A DNA stretch of 64,000 bases from assembly GCA_002841155.1 (NCBI GenBank), contig PHEH01000003.1, forward strand, positions 124,001-188,000. The letters are read 5' to 3'. The position numbers were made by a program, and so were the translations under genes. How positions within the stretch are numbered: position 1 is the stretch's first letter; each line of letters begins with the position of its first letter. The notes under the pieces are model-generated. The model was given only the letters and a program-made list of their open reading frames with translations, ran no database searches and was not told where the DNA came from. Source of the DNA: Alphaproteobacteria bacterium HGW-Alphaproteobacteria-18 (GTDB taxonomy: Bacteria; Pseudomonadota; Alphaproteobacteria; Caulobacterales; Hyphomonadaceae). Positions 8,880 to 16,041 of this stretch are shown one piece after another.

Positions 8880-10298
8880 ATGATTAGCAACGCTTTGTTG
8901 TATCTTACCCGCAAAAACCTAATTGAAACCGACGCCCGAATTATCGAACCCTATTGTCAGGGCTGGCGTGGGGAACGCGGCAAAGCACTGTTCCTTGCAC
9001 GTCCTCGCTCAATGGATGAGTTGTCGGAAATTGTTCGCACCTGTATACGGAATGATATCCACCTGATCCCTCAATCTGCGCGAACCGGTTTGGTCGGCGC
9101 CAGCGTTCCCGATGATAGTGGCCAGCAGGGTATTGTCAGTCTGGAGCGCTTAACCAGCCGTTTTGAGTTTGACCGGGTCAACCGTTCGGTCACCTGCAGC
9201 GCGGGCCTGCGGCTTTCGGAAGTGAATGCCCGCCTCAAGCCGGACGGCCTCTACCTGCCAATCGACCTCGGAGCAGATCCCTGCATTGGCGGAATGATTG
9301 CCACGAACACCGGTGGTGCCCGCCTTATCCGCCACGGCGATATGCGCCGGCATGTGCTCGAGCTCAGTGTCATCCTTGGTGATGCCGACGGCACAATGGT
9401 TAAGCTGGGCTCGCCTCTTCGCAAGAACGCAACTGGTCCGGACTGGAAACATCTCTTCGTGGGAACGGGCGCCACTTTTGGTATCATCGGCGAATGCACT
9501 CTCAGTGTGGAACGCCTACCCGTGCACCGGGCCGCAGCCTTAGTTCCGTTGCCGGATGAAACGATACTGCCAGACTTTCTGATCCGGCTTGAGGAACAAT
9601 TCGGTTCGCTGATTTCCGCAATCGAGTTCATGTCTGCCAATGCGATGCATGCCGCCTACGCGCACGTTCCATCTCTGAAACGGCCATTCGGTCACGACAT
9701 TCCGGAGATGGCTGTTCTGGTAGAACTTTCCTGCGACTGGCCGTTAGCAGCCGAAGATCGCTCCCTAGACGACATTCTTCTTAGTGGCCTGTGCGCCCTC
9801 TGGGACGAGACAAGCGGAAAGCTGGGGGCCGGGGTATTCGGACGCGCTGAAGAAATCTGGGGCATCCGGCATACACTGTCAGAAGGGGTACGTCGGCGCG
9901 GACGTCTGTATGCCTTCGATCTCGCCTTCCGGCGCAGCGACACGCTTCGCTTCCGCTCCGTGATGACAGCCCGTCTAAACCGGCAATTTCCAGGCATCGA
10001 AGTCTGCGATTTCGGCCATGTCGGCGATGGTGGCCTGCATTTCAATCTGGTAGATCATCTACCGGCAGATGAGTGGACCCCTGATCGTGAACGGGCAATC
10101 CGCGATTTCGTGATCCGCGCAGCTGTCGAAGAGTTCGGCGGCAGCTTCAGCGCAGAACACAGTATCGGACCAGTTAACCAGCATTATCTGAACACCTTTG
10201 CGGATGACTTCCATAAATCTCTCGCAAGCGCTCTTGAACCTGTCACATCCGGGCGCAGTTTCGGACGTGTGCATTACTCCGGGATCAATCAACGATGA
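8880..10298 (+). CDS. FAD-linked D-2-hydroxyglutarate-dehydrogenase-like oxidoreductase
   Basis: 472 residues with an N-terminal PCMH-type FAD-binding domain (about 20-200; PQSARTGLVGASVPD and the glycine-rich LGADPCIGGMIATNTGG) and a C-terminal FAD-oxidase domain ending with the family motif FSAEHSIGPVNQ near 440. The family oxidises D-2-hydroxy acids such as D-2-hydroxyglutarate and D-lactate. Directly after a 2-oxoadipate dioxygenase, the natural guess is D-2-hydroxyglutarate to 2-oxoglutarate. The ATG at 8880 overlaps the ancestral end of the upstream gene (8887) and the stop overlaps the astD start by four bases. Confidence 0.82.
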   Translation: MISNALLYLTRKNLIETDARIIEPYCQGWRGERGKALFLARPRSMDELSEIVRTCIRNDIHLIPQSARTGLVGASVPDDSGQQGIVSLERLTSRFEFDRVNRSVTCSAGLRLSEVNARLKPDGLYLPIDLGADPCIGGMIATNTGGARLIRHGDMRRHVLELSVILGDADGTMVKLGSPLRKNATGPDWKHLFVGTGATFGIIGECTLSVERLPVHRAAALVPLPDETILPDFLIRLEEQFGSLISAIEFMSANAMHAAYAHVPSLKRPFGHDIPEMAVLVELSCDWPLAAEDRSLDDILLSGLCALWDETSGKLGAGVFGRAEEIWGIRHTLSEGVRRRGRLYAFDLAFRRSDTLRFRSVMTARLNRQFPGIEVCDFGHVGDGGLHFNLVDHLPADEWTPDRERAIRDFVIRAAVEEFGGSFSAEHSIGPVNQHYLNTFADDFHKSLASALEPVTSGRSFGRVHYSGINQR

Positions 10299-11749
10299 GC
10301 GAGCCCATTTCTTCCCTGAGCTATATCGGCGGCAAATGGATTGCCGGCAAAGGCACCCCATGGGTACGAACCTGCCCGGCAACAGGTGAGATCGTCTGGT
10401 CCGGTCACGCGGCAACACCGGAGCAGGTGACCAGAGCCGTACAGGCCGCACGCGCAGCCTTCCCCGACTGGGCGGCGCGCCCGCAATCCGAAAGGGAAGC
10501 CGTTCTCATACGCTACGCTGAACAGCTACGCGCCCGGCGGGAATCCCTTGCGATCGCGATCAGCCGCGACATGGGGAAGCTCATCACCGAATCCATGTCT
10601 GAGGCTGACTCCATGTCTGCCAAGATCGCCGTCTCTATTGCCGCTCAGGCCGAGCGGGCTGGCGAATATAGTCAGGCAACTGATTTCGGCCGTCTCGAAC
10701 TTACCCATCGCCCTCATGGCGTCATGGCAGTCTTTGGCCCTTTCAATTTTCCCGGCCACCTACCGAATGGGCACATCGTCCCGGCCCTGCTGGCTGGCAA
10801 CACATGCATTTTCAAGCCCTCTGAACTCGCGCCGTCGGTTGCACCTATCATGGTTGACGCCTTCGAAGCGGCCGGCCTGCCAGCAGGATGTTTGAACCTC
10901 ATTCAGGGTGGCCGTGAAACGGGCGCGGCCTTGCTCAACAGCGATATAAACGGCCTGCTGTTCACCGGGTCAGAGGCAACCGGCCGGTATTTTCATAAGC
11001 ACTTTGCCGGACGGCCGGAGGTGATCCTCGCCCTTGAACTCGGCGGTAACAATCCGCTGATCATTTGGGAGCCTGCGGATATCGAAACGGCAGCGGAAAT
11101 CGCGATCCAGTCAGCCTATGTGACGACCGGCCAGAGATGCTCCTGTGCGCGCAGAATTATCCTGCCAGCCGGTGAATTTGGAAACCGAGTAGCCGCTCTG
11201 ATTGCCGAGCGTGTTCGCCATCTTGCAATCGGTTCCTGGCACCAGAAAGATGCGTTCATGGGCCCCTTGGTTAGTCCGGATGCCGCTGAAAAGGCGGTGG
11301 CGTTCCAGGCCAGGCTTGTCGCGTCCGGCGGAGGCCTGATTGTACCCCTCCAGCATGCCGATCCCCATCTCGGCTTCGTCACCGCCGGCTTGTTGGAAAT
11401 GCCCTCTGTGTGTGCTCCAGATGAAGAGTGTTTCGCCCCGCTGCTCCAGATCTACCGGGCCAGCGATCTCGAAACAGCCATTGATCTGGGCAATGCAACA
11501 CGCTTTGGCCTGTCGGCCAGCCTCGTGTGCGAGGATATACACATCTGGGAGAAAGTCCGCCTGCAGCTGCGCGCAGGCATTCTCAACCTGAACCGGCCTA
11601 CCGTCGGCGCAAGCAGCCACCTTCCCTTTGGTGGCCCCGGACTATCGGGAAACCTGAGGCCCGGTGGTTATTACGCAGCCGACTACTGCGCCTGGCCCCA
11701 AGCCTCACAGATATCTCCCGTTAATATCCAAGTGTCCGCTAGCAGCTAA
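10295..11749 (+). CDS. astD: Succinylglutamate-semialdehyde dehydrogenase AstD
   Basis: 484-residue aldehyde dehydrogenase. The general-base glutamate E248 lies in ALELGGNNP and the catalytic cysteine C282 in GQRCSCARR; the GQRC-S/T-CARR context and the early FGPFNFPGHLPNGHIVPALL block are characteristic of AstD. It oxidises N-succinylglutamate semialdehyde to N-succinylglutamate with NAD+. Last gene of the operon; its ATG overlaps the previous stop (ATGA). Confidence 0.9.
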   Translation: MSEPISSLSYIGGKWIAGKGTPWVRTCPATGEIVWSGHAATPEQVTRAVQAARAAFPDWAARPQSEREAVLIRYAEQLRARRESLAIAISRDMGKLITESMSEADSMSAKIAVSIAAQAERAGEYSQATDFGRLELTHRPHGVMAVFGPFNFPGHLPNGHIVPALLAGNTCIFKPSELAPSVAPIMVDAFEAAGLPAGCLNLIQGGRETGAALLNSDINGLLFTGSEATGRYFHKHFAGRPEVILALELGGNNPLIIWEPADIETAAEIAIQSAYVTTGQRCSCARRIILPAGEFGNRVAALIAERVRHLAIGSWHQKDAFMGPLVSPDAAEKAVAFQARLVASGGGLIVPLQHADPHLGFVTAGLLEMPSVCAPDEECFAPLLQIYRASDLETAIDLGNATRFGLSASLVCEDIHIWEKVRLQLRAGILNLNRPTVGASSHLPFGGPGLSGNLRPGGYYAADYCAWPQASQISPVNIQVSASS

Positions 11750-11909
11750 ACGGACACGATCATCCGCTTAAGTTCGGCAAACTGCCAGAACGGTCAGGCA
11801 CCGCAATGACGGGAAGGCCGGACGGTTACACTCTGACCTCTGCCTCCGGATTATTCGGGCGAAATAGTATCTGAAGCGATCCACCCAATGCCTCACACTT
11901 TCGTGGCAA

Positions 11910-11949
11910 TGGCCTGCCCCTCAGCAGTGGTCCACCAGATTTGTTAGCC
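11910..11949 (-). repeat. Repeat R1 (copy of R2 at 31483-31522)
   Basis: Forty bases match 31483-31522 with two differences, in the same orientation. On the minus strand both copies read ANKSGG-x-LL-x-GRP. This could be a scrap of a transposase or the end of an insertion sequence, but I cannot name a family. Confidence 0.6.
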
Positions 11950-11967
11950 GGCGGTTTCAAGGTAGCG

Positions 11968-12010
11968 GCGTTCATGCTGCCACCTTCCCATAGTAAGGGG
12001 GCATGAACGC
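11968..12010. repeat. Inverted repeat, 10-bp perfect arms
   Basis: GCGTTCATGC at 11968-11977 pairs with GCATGAACGC at 12001-12010 around a 23-base spacer. No T-run follows, so it is not an obvious terminator. It sits between repeat R1 and attachment-like site A and may be an insertion-sequence remnant. Confidence 0.45.
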
Positions 12011-12126
12011 TGAGGGGGCAGGCAGAACCACCGATCCCAAACACGTCACCTGGATGCTACCAAACCCCGCCTGTTCGGGGGGGGCGGTACAAACTAACGC
12101 AACTCTATCCCGGAAACTGAAAATGG

Positions 12127-12235
12127 CTGGCGGAGAGGAAGTCCTTCAAAATCCTTCTGACAATCACTTGATGCACTGTTTTTATTGATTTTTTTAAATT
12201 CATGTGTAGCAAAATGTGCAGCAAATTGTGCAGCA
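12127..12235 (+). repeat. Attachment-like site A: core plus right arm
   Basis: Core CTGGCGGAGAGGAAG at 12127-12141. Its reverse complement ends in CCTCTCCGCCA, the usual acceptor end of bacterial tRNA-Ser. 76 bp after the core start come three TGTGYAGCA repeats at 12203, 12215 and 12227, exactly 12 bp apart. No left-arm repeat precedes the core, unlike sites B and C, so this resembles an attL (chromosome-core-P'). Confidence 0.65.
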
Positions 12236-12506
12236 CTTTTAGGGAGATTAACCCCACCGACAGTATGACTGTTCGAAAGTTTCCCTTAGTGGACATCGGA
12301 ATGGTGCGCGCTAAGGCACTCTTGGTTTCATTAGGTCCAGTTCCGATACCGTGACGGACCCAATTGCCTGAAGCCAGCTGTGCAAACGCCCCACGCCGCC
12401 TGGATCTTATTGGTGGCGTTGCAGAAGGCCCCGTCTCAGAGCCTTGCCCTGCTCGCGTGTTGCAGGCCGTTCCTGAATCCTTGGCCTCATCCTGGAGACA
12501 AAGATT

Positions 12507-13157
12507 ATGACTGACCTGTTCGGCGGAGAGGCACCTCGCGAGACTGCGCGCGAGGAGATGGCCGAAGGTGCGATCCTTCTGCGCGGTTTCGCGCTGGATC
12601 GCGAGGTTGATCTCCTCGCCGCGTTCCGAGCAGTCACGACAGTATCACCCTTCCGCAGAATGACCACGCCAAGCGGTCACGTGATGTCCGTCGCGATGAC
12701 GAACTGCAGTCAAGCGGGTTGGGTGACGGATCGCGCCGGCTATCGCTATGATGCAAATGACCCAGAGACCGGAAACCCGTGGCCCCCGATGCCCGAGAGT
12801 TTTGTGGCGCTGGCCGTCTCAGCCGCGACGAAGGCAGAATATTGCAGGTTCCGCCCCGATACATGTCTCATCAACCGCTATGAACCTGCCGCGCGGCTGT
12901 CGCTGCATCAGGACAGGAACGAGCGCGACTTCGCCAATCCCATTGTTTCCGTTTCGCTCGGCCTGCCCGCAATTTTCCAGTTCGGAGGCCTGAAGCACGC
13001 CGATCCGATCGGGAAGTATGCGCTGCGCCATGGCGATGTCGCCGTTTGGGGCGGCCCGTAGCGCCTCTGCTATCACGGCGTTCTGGCCCTGAAGGAGGGC
13101 GAGCATCCGATAGTGGGGCGGATGAGTCTGAATCTGACCATTCGCGGCGCGCCGTAA
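12507..13157 (+). pseudogene. alkB: AlkB-like alkylated-DNA dioxygenase with an internal amber stop
   Basis: A 216-codon frame aligned end to end with E. coli AlkB (216 residues) is broken by TAG at 13059-13061. Before the stop come the 2-oxoglutarate/Fe(II) fold with NRYEPAARLSLHQD, giving H134 and D136, and LRHGDVAVWGGP. After it the frame continues R-L-C-Y-H-G-V-L to N-L-T-I-R-G-A-P and ends at TAA 13155-13157. AlkB has Ser where the stop lies (WGGPSRL), so TCG to TAG is the simplest explanation. The truncated 184-residue product lacks the third iron ligand (H190 in this numbering) and R213, so it should be inactive. GGAG precedes the ATG. Confidence 0.88.
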
Positions 13158-13451
13158 GGCTGGTTTCAAGGGACCTTGCACGAGATTTGAATGCGTCTCG
13201 TCCAAAAGCACCTTCCGGAGCGCGACGTCACCTCTTCGGCCGATCCTTTCAATTCAGTGCTGACGAAATCAAGCCGGTCGTCCAGGCTGTTCCCGTCAAT
13301 CGGCTGATCGCTGCTATCGCCACAAAATTGCCGACAACCTTGATGCTCGGCCTCTTCCGAAACATATCAAGAGTTGTTGCCAGATGTAAATTCTCCTTAT
13401 TCGCAGGGCCGGGTTTTCCGGAAGCAGGTCATGAGTTTTTTGCCACCTCTC

Positions 13452-15287
13452 TTACACGCCAAAGTCTTCATACCATACCCGATCATCGGCGATCCCAAGG
13501 CCCCGCAGCATCTGTCTTGCTGCCTCAATCAGAGCAGGCGGGCCGCATAGCAGGAACTCTGCATCGGCTAATTCTTTGAAGCTCTCGGTCAGTTCACGCC
13601 GGGCGACATCGTGCACAAAACCGCGATACCCGCTCCATTTGTCCGGAGTAGCCAGGTCGTCTGATAAGGCTACGATCCAGTCCAGCGCCTCGACTTTGGC
13701 CGCAAGTTGCTCAAACTCCTCCCGGTAGAGAATATCCTCCTCACACCGCGCCCCATAAAAGAAACGAATGGGTCTCTTGAGCCCCTGCTCAGAATATTCG
13801 TGTCTCACGATCGAACGCAGGGGCGCCATACCCGATCCGCCGCCGATCAGAACAAGAGACCGGGCGCTGTCCGACGGCCCGAAACGGCCATAGGGCCCGC
13901 ACAAGGTGACTGCATCACCCGGCAGCAGCGAAAAGACATAGCTTGACCCGCGCCCCCAGGGCTTGCTGGCCCCGGCAGGGGGAACAAGGCGGACATTCAA
14001 CACCAGCTCCCTGGGATTCTCGTTCGGCGCCACCGCTATGGAATACAGTCTGCGAACCTCCTCCGCAGCCGATGAGTCAAGCGTTGAAGGAATATCGACC
14101 CATTTTCCACGCCACGAATCAGGGACACTCGCCGGGTCCACCAAAAAAGTACCGGCCGGAATCACAAGCTGGATATACTGTCCGGCAACAAAGGGTCTTG
14201 GCAAAGGATCATCCAGGCGAATCCGGATTTCCTTGGTGAATGGCGCAAGGAACCGCACACTGCTGACCTGTCCGGAGAGAAGTTCATTGTCGATTACCCC
14301 TGCGGGAAGCTCTACCTCCGTGTTGGCCCGCACGCGATGCCGGCACGCCATCCGCCATCCTTCATTGAGCTCGGCCGCAGATAACTGCCGCTGTTCATCC
14401 TTATCGGGACGAACCGAAGGGCTCAGACGAATGACGCATTGGCCACAACTGCCTGCCCCCCCACAATTTGAGGGCAGGTTTACTCCGGTTCTGGCAAACG
14501 CATCGAAATAGGAAAGACCGGGCGCAAGCGCCAGACTGCTGACTTCCCTGCCGGGAGCTTTTACCACGCTTGTTATGGTTGCTCCGCGAAACCGTCTGAG
14601 GGCAGACCCGAAGTCAAAGTCACGCCCGCGGAAACTCGAAAATAGCAGGATAAAGCCGCTCATTGAGAGCCAGAGCGCTGCCAGCCCCGCCACGATAACC
14701 AGCGGGTTGTTAAAGTTGTCCCGGCCCACATAGTCCATAGTGTGGAGCATCCAGAAAATGTCAAAGACGCGCCAGATATCGTTTCGGCGCTCGAGTACGA
14801 GTCCGGTCACACCGTCGATGTAGAGTGAGGTGTTGCGCCGATCGTCGAAGTTGACACGCCAGACCGGGCCGTCATGTTTTCTGAGTTCGATAAAAGGCGC
14901 TGTAATCTGTTCGGCAGATATGGCCCGGCCTGGCCCGGAATAGTCCCGCGTGGCCGCCGCCAGGGCCCGCTCAGCGGTAATCTCATATGCCTGCCCGGTC
15001 CGGGCATCCCGCAGCGTCGCGCCTGCCGCGTTCACAATTTCATAGACCGGTCCATCGGGACCATACCGCAGGGCGACCGAAATCGAGCCCTGGAAGACCT
15101 CCTGCATGGCCGGGACTGTCTGGACCTGACGGGCAAGCGGTGGCGGCGCGGCGTCGCTCCGGCGATCACCACCCTTTACCTGATTCATGCTCATGGCGGC
15201 CATCGCAAAGCCGCTCAGCATCCAGAGCGTCATCTGCAGGCCAACAATAAGTCCCAGCCATTTGTGGAGTGAGCGCACAAATATCAT
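13452..15287 (-). CDS. PepSY membrane protein fused to NqrF-like 2Fe-2S/FAD/NAD reductase
   Basis: 611 residues. Residues 1-220 form a PepSY-TM region (helices near 11-31 and 196-216, conserved SLHKWLGL and MLHTMDY). Residues 250-330 are a plant/NqrF-type 2Fe-2S domain with C275, C281, C284 and C315 (CGGAGSCGQC). Residues 340-470 are a ferredoxin-reductase FAD domain with RLYSIAV. The C-terminal part is an NAD(P)-binding domain with GGGSGMAPLRS. Such a protein can move electrons from cytoplasmic NADH across the inner membrane, most plausibly to reduce ferric or metal chelates delivered by the nearby TonB receptor. It overlaps the preceding PepSY gene by four bases (ATGA). Confidence 0.85.
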   Translation of the reverse strand: MIFVRSLHKWLGLIVGLQMTLWMLSGFAMAAMSMNQVKGGDRRSDAAPPPLARQVQTVPAMQEVFQGSISVALRYGPDGPVYEIVNAAGATLRDARTGQAYEITAERALAAATRDYSGPGRAISAEQITAPFIELRKHDGPVWRVNFDDRRNTSLYIDGVTGLVLERRNDIWRVFDIFWMLHTMDYVGRDNFNNPLVIVAGLAALWLSMSGFILLFSSFRGRDFDFGSALRRFRGATITSVVKAPGREVSSLALAPGLSYFDAFARTGVNLPSNCGGAGSCGQCVIRLSPSVRPDKDEQRQLSAAELNEGWRMACRHRVRANTEVELPAGVIDNELLSGQVSSVRFLAPFTKEIRIRLDDPLPRPFVAGQYIQLVIPAGTFLVDPASVPDSWRGKWVDIPSTLDSSAAEEVRRLYSIAVAPNENPRELVLNVRLVPPAGASKPWGRGSSYVFSLLPGDAVTLCGPYGRFGPSDSARSLVLIGGGSGMAPLRSIVRHEYSEQGLKRPIRFFYGARCEEDILYREEFEQLAAKVEALDWIVALSDDLATPDKWSGYRGFVHDVARRELTESFKELADAEFLLCGPPALIEAARQMLRGLGIADDRVWYEDFGV

Positions 15288-15991
15288 GGTGCCACCTTCG
15301 CACGGTTTCGGAATCCAAGCCGGTAAATCAGAAGCCCCATGCCAAAGAGCGCGCTGAACAAGCCAACCGCCGTAGCGACCCTCAGGAGCCAGTTGTCCAT
15401 GTCATTGCGATCCTCGTAGTCCATAATATGGAACATCCAGGCGATATCGAAACCACGCCAGAGATTGTGACGCCGCGATACGAACTGGCCTGTTTCTGCA
15501 GAATAGAAAAAGCTCGGCTCATTCCACCCTGCAAAATCAACGCGCCAGAGAGGTGGTCGTGCATTCTGGATCTCCAGCGGCACATTATCCGTGATCAGCG
15601 TAACCGACACGATCTCAGCGTCGCCGGAGAAATCGGTTCGCGCAACGCGCCGGATCGCGTCTTCCGAAACAGGCGACACAACCCCGCCCGTTTCAGCGCT
15701 AATCAGGGTGTGGCGCTCTCCCAGGACCTGATAGACAGGGTCGCCGTCGAACATTGTAAGGCGGATAAGAGGGGCATCAGGATTTGCCATGACAACAAGC
15801 CCCGGATCGATATCCACCCGGCTCCAGTCGATCTCAGAGGGCGCAACCCCCGACATCAGATGCTTTCCGTGAATGACAGGGAGCGGTATGACGGTCATGT
15901 ACACTCCGCCCAATGTCCACAACACTGCCTGCACGCCTATGACAAGCGTGGCCCATTTATGCGCCTTGCGAAAAAAGGTAACCGGCTTCAT
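15284..15991 (-). CDS. PepSY-domain membrane protein
   Basis: About 235 residues: an N-terminal helix with KAHKWATLVIG, a periplasmic PepSY region (roughly 40-185), the conserved FHIMDYEDR motif and a C-terminal helix (about 195-220). It parallels the N-terminal part of the next gene and probably pairs with it in an inner-membrane reductase for imported metal complexes. Two GTG codons lie just upstream at 15997 and 15994, but the ATG at 15991 has the best spacing from GGGGAGG. Confidence 0.8.
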   Translation of the reverse strand: MKPVTFFRKAHKWATLVIGVQAVLWTLGGVYMTVIPLPVIHGKHLMSGVAPSEIDWSRVDIDPGLVVMANPDAPLIRLTMFDGDPVYQVLGERHTLISAETGGVVSPVSEDAIRRVARTDFSGDAEIVSVTLITDNVPLEIQNARPPLWRVDFAGWNEPSFFYSAETGQFVSRRHNLWRGFDIAWMFHIMDYEDRNDMDNWLLRVATAVGLFSALFGMGLLIYRLGFRNRAKVAP

Positions 15992-16010
15992 CACCACCTC
16001 CCCAATGAAA

Positions 16011-16034
16011 ACCGGACGGGTTACCCCGTCCGGT
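16011..16034 (-). terminator. Hairpin between TonB receptor and PepSY genes
   Basis: ACCGGACGGG (16011-16020) and CCCGTCCGGT (16025-16034) form a perfect 10-bp stem with a four-base loop. In the minus-strand RNA the stem is followed by only a short U-rich stretch (UUUUC), so it is more likely an attenuator or stabilising hairpin between receptor and reductase genes than a full stop. Confidence 0.55.
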
Positions 16035-16041
16035 CATTTTG

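Larger units (their letters stand above)
11750..12506. other. 757-bp gap: repeat R1, an inverted repeat and attachment-like site A
   Basis: No convincing gene. The left half holds a 40-bp repeat also found at 31.5 kb (11910-11949) and a 10-bp-arm inverted repeat. The right half holds the core and right arm of the attachment-like site (12127-12235). Between 12245 and 12506 I recognise nothing apart from GGAG before the alkB start. Confidence 0.6.

Noticed and set aside
12127-12141. tRNA-Ser gene at the site cores
   Set aside because: Only the last acceptor-stem bases are present; no T-arm or anticodon arm follows on either strand.
12380-12500. Possible ada remnant before alkB
   Set aside because: A GGVAE-like string faintly recalls the C-terminus of Ada, but frames disagree and nothing else supports it.
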